Source: Arthrobacter sp. StoSoilB5 (GTDB lineage: Bacteria; Actinomycetota; Actinomycetes; Actinomycetales; Micrococcaceae). Taken from it: a stretch of 64,000 nt of DNA. Each line of letters begins with the position of its first letter. Position 1 is the first letter of the stretch. Location of the stretch: NCBI RefSeq assembly GCF_019977235.1, contig NZ_AP024646.1, forward strand, positions 1,550,001-1,614,000, read 5' to 3'. Positions 1-9,200 of this stretch are shown in pieces. Under the pieces are notes generated by a model. The model was given only the letters and a program-made list of their open reading frames with translations. It did not search any database and was not told the DNA's origin. The position numbers were made by a program, and so were the translations under genes.

Positions 1-1344
1 GCCCGGAAGGAGCGCAACGTCAACCGTGCCCAGGCCGCGGCCTTGGACTTCGCAACCCGGCAAGGCCTGCCCGATCCCGGTAGTATCTCGGTAGTGCCGG
101 CGACGACACCACCAATGCAGCAGCAGGGATATGCAGATGCTGCCAAAGCACATCCGGGGCCAGGGGGAGGGACCACAATGACTGCACAGCTCGAACTTGT
201 ACCGGCATCTGCGGGGAAACGCCTGGGCGCTGCAGTGCTGGACTGGTTGGGACCTGTTGCCGTCCTTGCAACCACCTTCGCACTTGGCATTGCCGGCATC
301 ACCCAAACGCGGCGGAACGGTTTTATCGTCTACGACACAGGACTGTTGGTTCTCTTGGGGAGCATCGGCCTGGGTGTCACAGTGCTCTACATGTTTGTAC
401 TGCTGGGACTCGAAGCCCGGTCCGGAAACACCATCGGTAATCACCTGATGGGGATCCGGAGTTCCGATGCCGACGGCTACGCGCCGGGCGGGGGCGTAGT
501 TTTTGTCCGAGGCATCCTCACCGGCGGGCTTCTTTTACTGGGGGCAATCCTCGGCGCTGTACTGTTGGGCCTTGGCTTCCTGGGACTGGTCCTGTGGATC
601 GCGCTCCCGCTCATGGTCCTCGGGGTGGTTTGGGCTTGCCTGGTGGTTGTTTCCAACGCCTGGGATAGGAACGGCAAGCTACGTGGCTGGCATGACATGG
701 CGGCCAAGTCCCTGGTATTCGATGTCCACGCGGGCCGGAACCCGGTTGCTACTGGAGGAATCCAGGGGCCCTACAGCTTTGCCCCGGTGGAGCTACCGCC
801 GGTTCAGCCAGTGGCCTCGCCGGTCCCCTCAATGTCAGCTGCCCAGTTCGTGTCCACACCGCAGCCTGTCTCAAACCCGCGGCCGGTCTCCAACCCGCAG
901 CCTGTCTCGAACCCGCAGCCTGTCTCCAACCCGCAGCCGGCGCCTGTGGCCTCCGCGCACCCCGACGACGACGTCGAGCGGACCCAGATGCGGCCTGGAA
1001 CTGCACGGGCCCAGGCAGTGCTCCGCATCCGTGTTGACGACGGCCAGGACGTGGAACTTGGAGGAACGGTCCTTGTTGGCCGCAATCCAGCACCCCAGCC
1101 CGGGGAAGCTGCTGGGCAGTTGGTGGCCGTTTCGGATCCCGGAAGGTCCATCTCCAAAACCCATTTGCACCTGCGGGTTGATGGCGATGGCGTGTGGGTT
1201 ACAGACCGCAACTCCACCAATGGCAGCGCTGTCACTACGCCCGATGGCCTCCAAGCCCGGCTTCATCCGGGGGAAGCAGTTTTCGTCAGACCCGGTTCCA
1301 CCGTTTACTTCGGGGACCGTTCCTTCCACCTAGGACAAGCATGA
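1..1344 (+). CDS. RDD family membrane protein with C-terminal FHA domain (5' end uncertain or outside window)
   Basis: From the ATG at 178 the protein has 388 residues: an RDD-type membrane region with about four hydrophobic segments (roughly residues 15-165), a Pro/Val/Ser/Asn-rich linker with hexapeptide repeats, and an FHA domain at about 280-387 showing VGR, SKTH and NSTNG, the phosphothreonine-binding signature. A GGGAGG Shine-Dalgarno sits just before 178. The same frame is open, with strong G/C third positions, back to base 1, so the protein may begin upstream of the window or an upstream domain may be fused to it. The stop overlaps the next start by 4 bases (ATGA). It is probably a membrane phospho-docking partner of the kinase encoded downstream. 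The domain calls are firm; the exact start and the role are not. Confidence 0.8.
   Translation, partial: ARKERNVNRAQAAALDFATRQGLPDPGSISVVPATTPPMQQQGYADAAKAHPGPGGGTTMTAQLELVPASAGKRLGAAVLDWLGPVAVLATTFALGIAGITQTRRNGFIVYDTGLLVLLGSIGLGVTVLYMFVLLGLEARSGNTIGNHLMGIRSSDADGYAPGGGVVFVRGILTGGLLLLGAILGAVLLGLGFLGLVLWIALPLMVLGVVWACLVVVSNAWDRNGKLRGWHDMAAKSLVFDVHAGRNPVATGGIQGPYSFAPVELPPVQPVASPVPSMSAAQFVSTPQPVSNPRPVSNPQPVSNPQPVSNPQPAPVASAHPDDDVERTQMRPGTARAQAVLRIRVDDGQDVELGGTVLVGRNPAPQPGEAAGQLVAVSDPGRSISKTHLHLRVDGDGVWVTDRNSTNGSAVTTPDGLQARLHPGEAVFVRPGSTVYFGDRSFHLGQA
859..939 (+). repeat. 18-bp tandem repeat, about 4.5 copies (PQPVSN hexapeptide)
   Basis: Units begin at 859, 877, 895, 913 and 931 (partial) and differ at only a few positions. 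The repeats are in frame and encode PQPVSN in the linker between the RDD and FHA domains, so a change in copy number would not shift the frame. Confidence 0.9.
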
Positions 1345-2243
1345 ACTCACAGCCGGCCAGCCCCGCCGATGCGGATTCCAACACCGCTGGATCCGCCTTT
1401 CAGCTCAGCTACGGATACGGTACGGACCGCGGACTGCGCCGCGAGCTCAACGAGGATTCCTTCATAGCCTCAGATCCCGTCTTCGCGGTTGCCGACGGCA
1501 TGGGTGGCCATGAAGCCGGCGAGATCGCCAGTGGCATGTGTGTCCGGACCCTGGGCAGTGCACCGGTCCTGGCTGCGGGGGTCCGATCGGCTTCGGCAGC
1601 GGACCTGCAGGATTGCTTGTTGAAAGCGGACGCCAGGATCCGCGAAGCCACAGGGGCACGTGCGGGCACCACGCTCTCCGGCGTTGTTGTGGTGGAACAA
1701 ATGGGTTTGCCGTACTGGCTGGTCATGAACATTGGGGATTCCCGGACGTATCGCCTGAGCCAGGGGCAGTTCGCCCAGATCAGCGTTGACCATTCAGAAG
1801 TCCAGGAGCTGGTGGACTCCGGTGACATCACGGCCGAGCAAGCTGCCGTTCACCCCCGCAGGCATGTGGTCACCCGCGCTTTGGGCACCGGCGACGAAAC
1901 CGAGGCAGACTTCTGGTTGCTCCCCATTCAGGAGGGGGACCGGATCATGGTCTGCTCGGACGGGCTGAACGGCGAACTGGGGGATGACCATCTGTTCCGC
2001 ATCCTTAGCACCATGGCCCATCCGCAGGACGCAGTGGATGCCTTGATCCAGGCTGCCCTGCGCAGCGGCGGACGGGACAACGTCACGGTGATTGTGGTTG
2101 ACGCCAAGAACGTCCTTAACGACGCCGGCATCGCCACAACGGCGCCGCGTCCAGAGACCGAATCCGACGTTGAGGAGGACACCCTTCCCAGGGCCTGGGT
2201 TACGGGAACGGATCAGGAGGAGGGCGTAGATGGAAAGCAATAA
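1341..2243 (+). CDS. PP2C-family serine/threonine protein phosphatase
   Basis: A 300-residue cytoplasmic phosphatase. Metal-binding PP2C motifs are visible in order: RRELNEDS near residue 36, ADGMGGHE near 50, GDSRTYRL in the middle, CSDGLNGEL and finally GGRDNVTVIVVD. The ATG at 1341 overlaps the preceding stop as ATGA and falls just before the conserved fold, so longer in-frame starts inside the previous gene are unlikely. There is no transmembrane segment, unlike mycobacterial PstP. By position it should dephosphorylate the targets of the kinase encoded at 3867, giving the operon a reversible phosphorylation switch. The family call is very secure; the substrates are inferred. Confidence 0.95.
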   Translation: MNSQPASPADADSNTAGSAFQLSYGYGTDRGLRRELNEDSFIASDPVFAVADGMGGHEAGEIASGMCVRTLGSAPVLAAGVRSASAADLQDCLLKADARIREATGARAGTTLSGVVVVEQMGLPYWLVMNIGDSRTYRLSQGQFAQISVDHSEVQELVDSGDITAEQAAVHPRRHVVTRALGTGDETEADFWLLPIQEGDRIMVCSDGLNGELGDDHLFRILSTMAHPQDAVDALIQAALRSGGRDNVTVIVVDAKNVLNDAGIATTAPRPETESDVEEDTLPRAWVTGTDQEEGVDGKQ

Positions 2244-3870
2244 CAACCCATCCCACGCCCGGTATCAGCGCGGTGACTGGTTCGGCGTCGTCCGTCAAGG
2301 CACGGTGGTGCTGTTGGGTCCCGACACATCGCCGGCCTTGATCGATTCCGTGTGGGAGCTTCTCGCGTCGGCCCCCGAAGCCCATGAGGTCCTCCACGAA
2401 GTGACCGAGGCTTTCGGAGTTTCCCTTAGCCGCATCCCGCCCTTTGGCATCATCGACTCCAAGGACGCTTTGCGTGTGTTCCTTCGCGGCGACCTTGAAC
2501 TCGTTGTGAAAATGTCCGCCGGGGAAGAGTTGCTCTCTGGACGTGACGTCACCACCTGGACGGAGCGCCGTCTCACCGCCGCCCATGCGTACAACCTGCG
2601 GATAGGCCCGGGATCCCCATCCGCCTCCGTACCAGCAAGCCCAGCAAGCCCTGGTAATACCTCGACGCCGGATGGCAGCTTGCCGCTGGGGGAGGGCGTG
2701 GTTCTGCTTGCGTCGCTGGACGTGGTGCTCCAACCCACTCCTGCGAAGATTGCCGGGCCGGCCTTGGTTTCCGATGAAACCATGATTGGCTATGCCGACG
2801 CAGATTTAGGGCTCACCATCGCGCCGGGACATCCCGAAATCGCGGAGGATTCCCCGGGCGTTCCTGTCCACACCGGCACTACGGATCCCATACTTCCTTC
2901 CCTGGAAGCAGGCCCTTCCCTTGAAGCAGGCCCTTCCCTTGAAGCAGGCCCTTCCCTTGAAGCAGGCCCTTCCCTTGAAGCAGGCCATTCGCTGGAAAGC
3001 ACCACCAATTATGACCACCTATGGGACAAAACCGTGATGCGGAACATCGAAGACGCGGCTGTGCGGGTGGATGAAGAATCCGGTGATGACGATGCCCCGA
3101 CCGCCCATACCCCAGTGGCGCAGACTCCAATGCCCCATACGCCAGTGCCGCCAACTCCGGCATCCGAAAAACCTGCGGTACCAGGTCCACTGATCGACTC
3201 CGTTCCCTGGCAGCGCAGCCCTGCCGAGATCCCGGCACATGACGGGCGGGCTGACTCGGCTGCTCCTGCACAAACCAGCGGCTCTGCCGATGCCGATGCC
3301 GATCACGACGGTCAGACGGTTATGAAGAGCAGCATCACCGCAGATGCGCAGCGTGCTGGAGCGGGAGCTGCACACCAGGACGCCCGGGTCGAGGATGCCC
3401 CGGCCGGCAACGGTCCCAGCGTTTTAGCACGGGTGTGCTCCCAAGGTCATGCCAACCCTCCGACGTACTCCCAGTGCGCCATGTGTGGGTTCGCGCTATC
3501 CGGTGATTCCCTCCAGGTCCCGCGTCCCCGCTTGGGCAGGATGCGGTTATCCACGGGTGAACTGATCGACTTGGACCAGTCGCTCATCATTGGGAGGCAG
3601 CCCTCAGTGTCCCGCGTCCAAGGCGGCACCATGCCGCGACTGATCCAGGTGGAAAGCCCGGGAGGGGACATTTCCCGCTCACACGTCGAGGTCCGGCTGG
3701 AGGGTTGGCACGTCATGCTGTGCGACCTTAAAGCGACCAACGGAACGGTGCTCATCCGGGAAGGCCAAGCACCCCGGCGGCTCGCTCAAAACGAGATGGC
3801 AATCCTTCTGGACGGCGACATCGCTGAACTGGGCGACGACATTTCATTGCGTTTCGAGGAGATTCTTTGA
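2230..3870 (+). CDS. FHA domain protein with a zinc-ribbon-like segment and repeat-rich linker
   Basis: 546 residues, starting inside the end of the phosphatase gene (14-base overlap). The N-terminal ~190 residues are a globular region I cannot assign. A long low-complexity linker follows with five perfect SLEAGP-type repeats and Thr-Pro-rich stretches, including TVMKSS-like and TPMPHTPV segments that could be kinase targets. Near residue 400 a VCSQGHANP...CAMCG pattern looks like a zinc ribbon. The C-terminal ~100 residues form an FHA domain (IIGRQ, SRSHVEV, ATNGTVL). No membrane segment is evident. It is probably a phosphothreonine-reading adaptor acting with the adjacent kinase and phosphatase; no specific function is recognised. 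Confidence 0.85.
   Translation: MESNNNPSHARYQRGDWFGVVRQGTVVLLGPDTSPALIDSVWELLASAPEAHEVLHEVTEAFGVSLSRIPPFGIIDSKDALRVFLRGDLELVVKMSAGEELLSGRDVTTWTERRLTAAHAYNLRIGPGSPSASVPASPASPGNTSTPDGSLPLGEGVVLLASLDVVLQPTPAKIAGPALVSDETMIGYADADLGLTIAPGHPEIAEDSPGVPVHTGTTDPILPSLEAGPSLEAGPSLEAGPSLEAGPSLEAGHSLESTTNYDHLWDKTVMRNIEDAAVRVDEESGDDDAPTAHTPVAQTPMPHTPVPPTPASEKPAVPGPLIDSVPWQRSPAEIPAHDGRADSAAPAQTSGSADADADHDGQTVMKSSITADAQRAGAGAAHQDARVEDAPAGNGPSVLARVCSQGHANPPTYSQCAMCGFALSGDSLQVPRPRLGRMRLSTGELIDLDQSLIIGRQPSVSRVQGGTMPRLIQVESPGGDISRSHVEVRLEGWHVMLCDLKATNGTVLIREGQAPRRLAQNEMAILLDGDIAELGDDISLRFEEIL
2896..3000 (+). repeat. 18-bp tandem repeat, five copies plus a degenerate sixth (PSLEAG)
   Basis: Units start at 2896, 2914, 2932, 2950 and 2968, and a diverged unit follows at 2986. 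Apart from one base in the first copy the five are identical at the DNA level, which suggests recent duplication. They are in frame and encode PSLEAG in the linker of the FHA protein. Confidence 0.95.
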
Positions 3871-5525
3871 GTTCCAAGAGGCCCCCTGCGCCGCCTCCAC
3901 CCATTCCCGGCTTCCAGTACGTCAGTCTGTTGGGCTCCGGTGGATTCTCTGACGTGTACCTGTACGAACAGGACAGGCCGCGCCGTAAAGTAGCCGTCAA
4001 GGTGCTGTTGTCCGACTTGAAGACAGAAGGCGCACGCCGGCGCTTCGAGTCCGAAGCGAACCTGATGGCGCAGTTGTCTTCGCACCCGTATATCGTGACG
4101 ATTTTCGAGGCCGAAATCACGGAGGGCGGCCACTCCTACCTGGCCATGGAGTACTGCTCCCGGCCCAGCCTCGATGTCCGCTACCGCCGCCAGCGCTTCA
4201 GCGTGGATGAGGTCCTGGCTGTCGGCATCCAGGTGGCATCCGCCGTCGAGACCGCCCACCGGGCAGGCATCGTGCACCGTGACATCAAGCCTGCCAACAT
4301 CCTGGTCACCGACTACAACCGTCCCGCCCTCACCGACTTCGGCATTTCCGGCACCATTGGGGCCGATACCGAGGACGATGCCGGAATGTCCATCCCTTGG
4401 TCACCACCGGAGCAATTCCGCGGCGGGGCCGTTGACGGCGTACCCGTGGATATTTGGGCCCTCGGCGCCACCCTGTATACGTTGCTTGCGGGTCGCTCAC
4501 CTTTTGTTCTTCCTGGCCAGGACAACTCGCAGCGGGAACTGATCTCGCGCATCACCAACTCACCGCTGCCCAGGCTCGGCCGTGCCGACGTTCCGGAGTC
4601 CCTGGAACTCGTCCTGTCTACGTCCATGGCGAAGTCCCCGGAGTCCCGCTACTCGTCGGCCCATGCTTTTGCCCTGGCCTTGCAACGAATACAGACCGAA
4701 CTGAATTTGTCCGTGACGCCCTTCGAGGTGCTCGAAGAACCGGGTCATGGAGACGAGCAGCACCCGGACGACAATTTCGAGGAAACCCGCGTCCGCAGCA
4801 TCGCCTCGATCGATCCGGACGCTTCGGGAACAGCCACCACCGGCTCGGCTCCCACATTCCCGGCACGGACCTTCCCGTCCACCATCCCGGTAAACAGCCC
4901 GCAGCCGGCTCAAGTGCACACGGCTCCTCCCCGGTTCCAGGCACCCGCGCCAAGCATTTCGGATCCCGATCCCGCCGAGTCCACAGTCCTTCGCGGCTGG
5001 CAGCCTTCCGGCCGGCAGGACGATCTCGGCGCCACCGTTACTCGTTCCCACAGCATCGAAGCACCCGGCGTCGAGGCCGTGCCACCTCCGGACCATGGCA
5101 AACGTAATTTGTGGCTCGCGGTGTCAGGCGCTGCTGTTCTGGTGGTCGCGATCGTAGTCGGGGTGGTCCTGGGTGCCCAGGCACAGCCCAAAGTGCTCCC
5201 AAGCGAGGCTGCGAGCAAGCAGCCCGCCGACCCGTTGGACGACGGCGGTGTTCCCGACGTGGAGGGGCTCCACGCGGAGCGCAGTAGCAAAGACCGGAAC
5301 ATCATCGTCTTCACATGGAAGAACCCGCAGCCGAAAGCCGGCGATGCCTTCAAGTGGAGGATCAAATCGGCCAAGGGGGACGGGCCCTACCAATCGACCA
5401 ACACGCCGAATGCGTTTATGTCGGGCCTGGAAGATCCGCCCATCTGTATACAAGCCATCATCGTTCGTGAGGATGGTGCGGCATCGCCCGAGGGGCCGGA
5501 TTCCATCGCCTGCCTGGAGGAATAG
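3867..5525 (+). CDS. Transmembrane serine/threonine protein kinase
   Basis: 552 residues, TTG start overlapping the preceding stop. The N-terminal kinase domain (about 15-275) has the glycine loop GSGGFSDVY, the ATP-binding Lys45, catalytic HRDIKPANIL with Asp139, DFG at Asp157, and an SPPEQF motif, so it should be active. A Pro/Thr-rich linker precedes one membrane helix at about 414-436, followed by an extracellular tail of ~115 residues. The tail has a WKNP...FKWRI pattern resembling a fibronectin type III or Ig-like fold and two Cys near the end; it is not a PASTA domain. It is likely to phosphorylate the FHA partners encoded on either side. The kinase call is certain; the ligand of the outer domain is unknown. 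Confidence 0.95.
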   Translation: MSSKRPPAPPPPIPGFQYVSLLGSGGFSDVYLYEQDRPRRKVAVKVLLSDLKTEGARRRFESEANLMAQLSSHPYIVTIFEAEITEGGHSYLAMEYCSRPSLDVRYRRQRFSVDEVLAVGIQVASAVETAHRAGIVHRDIKPANILVTDYNRPALTDFGISGTIGADTEDDAGMSIPWSPPEQFRGGAVDGVPVDIWALGATLYTLLAGRSPFVLPGQDNSQRELISRITNSPLPRLGRADVPESLELVLSTSMAKSPESRYSSAHAFALALQRIQTELNLSVTPFEVLEEPGHGDEQHPDDNFEETRVRSIASIDPDASGTATTGSAPTFPARTFPSTIPVNSPQPAQVHTAPPRFQAPAPSISDPDPAESTVLRGWQPSGRQDDLGATVTRSHSIEAPGVEAVPPPDHGKRNLWLAVSGAAVLVVAIVVGVVLGAQAQPKVLPSEAASKQPADPLDDGGVPDVEGLHAERSSKDRNIIVFTWKNPQPKAGDAFKWRIKSAKGDGPYQSTNTPNAFMSGLEDPPICIQAIIVREDGAASPEGPDSIACLEE

Positions 5526-5570
5526 CCGGCACATGAAACTTTTTTTCGGCCATCTGAGGAGGCACAGATC

Positions 5571-6275
5571 ATGGGGGATCTAGCAATAGATTTCTGTGGC
5601 GAATGGTACGAACCATCCGACGACGACGTCTTTGACATCGGTCGCGAAGGGGACCTGGAAGTCGACGACAACCCGTACCTGCACCGGCGCTTTCTGCAGA
5701 TTGCACGGTATGACGGCATGTGGTGGCTCAGCAACGTAGGCAGCATGCTCTCTGCAACCGTCGCCGATGGATCGGGCGGCATGCAGGCATGGCTGGCTCC
5801 CGGCGCCCGGATCCCGCTCGTCTTCAGCCACACCAACGTGATCTTCACAGCCGGGCCCACCACCTATGAGTTCGCAGTGCATTTGAAGACGCCGTCTTTC
5901 CGGCATGAAGCCCGGGACGAGGATCAAGCGGGGGACACCACCATAGGGCCGGTGGTTTTCACCGACTCGCAGAAGGCCCTGATCGTGGCCCTCGCTGAGC
6001 CCATGCTTCGGCGTGACGGTACCGGCTTCAGCGCGATTCCGTCGTCCGCGGAGGCCGCCAAGAGGCTGGGCTGGGCCCTGACACGGTTCAATCGAAAGCT
6101 GGATAACGTCTGCGACAAACTGGACCGCGTCGGCGTCGTAGGTCTCCGGGGTGGCGCCGGCAAACTCGCCACCAACCGCCGTGCCCGCCTGGTGGAGCAC
6201 GCCGTGACCTCGCACCTGGTGACAGCCGCGGACCTATACCTTCTGGAAACCATGACTGGAGCAGACGAAGCATGA
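5571..6275 (+). CDS. Atypical FHA-like protein with C-terminal helical/winged-helix-like region
   Basis: 234 residues with a clear GAGGAG Shine-Dalgarno before ATG 5571. The first ~110 residues resemble an FHA fold (DIGREGD, then LHRRF where SxxH is usual, then SNVGS where NGT is usual), so phosphothreonine binding may be altered or lost. The C-terminal half (about 130-225) is rich in helices and Arg/Lys (SAEAAKRLGWALTRF, NRRARLVEHAV) and resembles a winged-helix or small DNA/protein-binding module. The stop overlaps the next start as ATGA, so it is translationally coupled to the large ATPase. I do not recognise a named family; a regulator or adaptor of the ATPase is the reasonable guess. Confidence 0.75.
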   Translation: MGDLAIDFCGEWYEPSDDDVFDIGREGDLEVDDNPYLHRRFLQIARYDGMWWLSNVGSMLSATVADGSGGMQAWLAPGARIPLVFSHTNVIFTAGPTTYEFAVHLKTPSFRHEARDEDQAGDTTIGPVVFTDSQKALIVALAEPMLRRDGTGFSAIPSSAEAAKRLGWALTRFNRKLDNVCDKLDRVGVVGLRGGAGKLATNRRARLVEHAVTSHLVTAADLYLLETMTGADEA

Positions 6276-9200
6276 AGTTCCGCTTGACCTTGCGGCGAGA
6301 CCCCGCGGAAGCAAAGGACCTCGCCGTTACGGTGGATGGTCGCGCCACCGTGGCGGACATCGCCACCGAACTTTGGGCTGCCGACCCCGCACGAAAGGGG
6401 ACAGAACCGCCGTCGAACCTGTCCATCAGCGTGGACGAAGCGTTCGTGGGCGGAGGCCTTTCAGGCCATGTCCTCAGGCCCTCGGATAACCTGCTCGAGT
6501 CCGGGCTGCGGCCCGGCTCCAAGGTTTCGCTCGCGCAGGTGAGCGAGCATCCCGCTTCCAACGGCAACGGCGGTACCAACGGCCAAAACCGAGGACCAGC
6601 CGCGGCCACCTTGCGCGTTATGTCAGGGCCCGACGTCGGACGCGAATTTTCGCTGCCTTTCGGCACCAGTTACATCGGCCGGGACAGGGACGCCGACATC
6701 CGGCTCTCGGACCCGCTGACGTCCAAGCGCCATGCGCGCATCACCGTTGGCGAGACCGTGGAGATCGTGGACACGAACTCGGCGAACGGACTGCTTATGG
6801 AGGGTTTGCCGGTCACCCGCGCCACGCTTGAATCTTCGGATACGGTGACCCTGGGCGATACCACCGTGGGAGTCGTGTCCCTTTCGCGGAACCATGGGGG
6901 CGGACCATCATCGCCGCTGGTCGACTTCAACCGCTCGCCGCGGGTGTTGCCGAGGTTTGAGTCTCCTAAGCGCGTGCCGCCAGCTGGCCCCAAACGCCCC
7001 GAACACCAACCGTTCCCGTACATCATGTTGATCGCACCGCTGCTGATGGGTGGCGTTCTTTTCGCATTCACCCAGAACCTGCTTTCGGTGCTGTTCATGG
7101 CCATGATGCCGCTGTTCATCGTTGGCCACTATGTGGACCACAAGATGCAGGGCAAGCGCCAGGCGAAGGAAGGCCATAAGCAGTTCCAGGCTTCCATGCT
7201 TGCGTTCCGCGAGGACATCGACAGGCAACAGAACATTGAACGCGCCGTGCGGCTTCAGGAAGCGCCCTCCGTCAGCGACACCGTGGACGCCATCTACAAA
7301 CTCGGCCCGCTCCTGTGGACCAACCGGCCCGAGCACCAGCATTTCCTTGGTGTCCGGTTCGGACTGGGCTCTGCGCCGTCGCGGATACAGTTCGAAGAAC
7401 CCGGCGCCAACGAAACCGAACCCCGGTATATGAGGGAAATCCAGCAATGCCTGCAGCAGGTCCGCGTCATTGATGGCGTGCCCATCGTGTCCCAGCTGCG
7501 CACATCGGGTTCCTTCGGTGTGGCCGGGGACCGCAGTGTCGTGGACGACGTCGCCCGGGGCATGGTGCTTCAGTTGGTGGGACTCCACTCGCCCGCGGAG
7601 ATGGTGTTGGCTGCACTGACTTCCGCCCGTTCCCGTGAGCGTTGGGATTGGTTGCAGTGGCTTCCACACGTTGGTTCCGGCCACAGCCCGCTCTCCGGGG
7701 ACCATCTGGCCGCAGGCCCTGCTGCTGGAGCTTCCTTGTTGTCGCGCCTGGAGGACCTTGTGGAGCAGCGCGAGGCCCAGGCCAAGGAACCCGGTCCGCA
7801 GCCACGCCCGGCGCTCAAGGACGAGCACGAAGAGATTCCTGGTCCCGTGCTTCCGGCCGTCCTGGTAGTTGTTGAGGACGATGCACCTGTGGACCGGGGA
7901 CGGCTGACGCGGCTGGTGGAACGCGGCCCGGACTTCGGCGTGCACGTCATGTGGGTGGCAGCGAATGTGCAGTCCCTGCCTGCAGGCTGCCGGGATTTCC
8001 TCTCGGTGGACGGCGACCACGGCACCACCACCGGCCAGGTCCGGCTCGGCCGCCACACCTATCCGGTGAGCTGCGAAAGCCTCGACGCCGGTCTCGCGAC
8101 ACAGCTGGCGCGCATGATGTCGCCGTTGGTTGACGTCGGAAACCCGCTTGAGGACGATTCGGACCTCCCGCGGGCCGTTTCCTACGCGACGTTGATCGGC
8201 AAGGAACTGATGGACAACCCGCATGCCGTGGCTGAACGGTGGCAGGAGAACAACTCAGTCCATGCCACGGCCGTGCCCAACCGCAAGGACAACGGAAGCC
8301 TCCGCGCCTTGGTGGGTTCCAAGGGCGTTGAACCTTTCTACCTGGACCTCAAGAACGAGGGTCCCCACGCGCTGGTGGGTGGAACCACTGGCGCGGGCAA
8401 ATCGGAGTTCCTTCAGTCCTGGGTGATGGGAATGGCTGCCGCCTACAGCCCGGACCGGGTCAGCTTCCTGTTCGTGGACTACAAGGGTGGCGCCGCTTTT
8501 GCCGACTGCCTGCACTTGCCCCACACTGTAGGGCTCGTGACCGACTTGTCTCCGCACCTGGTCCGCAGGGCCTTGACCTCGTTGCGGGCCGAACTGCACT
8601 ACCGCGAACGCCTCCTGAACCGGAAGAAGGCCAAGGACCTGCTGGCCCTGCAGCGCGAAGCAGACCCTGAAGCACCCCCGTACCTCATCATCATCGTGGA
8701 CGAATTCGCGGCGCTTGCCACCGAGGTCCCCGAGTTCGTGGACGGCGTGGTGGACGTTGCCGCCCGCGGACGTTCCCTGGGTTTGCACCTGATCCTCGCC
8801 ACCCAGCGTCCTGCAGGCGTCATCAAGGACAACCTGCGCGCCAACACGAACCTCCGTGTTGCGTTGCGCATGGCGGATGAAGTGGATGCAGTGGACATTC
8901 TTGGCGTCCCCACGGCCGCCTATTTCGATCCGTCCATTCCAGGCCGTGGGGCAGCGAAGACTGGCCCCGGGCGCATTCAGGGATTCCAGACCGGATACGC
9001 AGGTGGCTGGACCACCGACAAGCCGCAACGTCCCCGGATAGACATCGTCGAGATGTCCTTCGGTTCCGGCCCCTCCTGGGAACCACCGCCCGTCGCCGCC
9101 GTGGAGGAAGAGCCTGCCGGACCGAACGACATTGCCAGGATGACCACCAACATCATCCGGGCTGCCGATGTCCTGGCCGTTGAACCGCCACGGAAGCCGT

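Noticed and set aside
859..3000. Phase-variable switching by slipped-strand repeats
   Set aside because: Repeat units are 18 bases, so gain or loss keeps the frame and would change linker length only.
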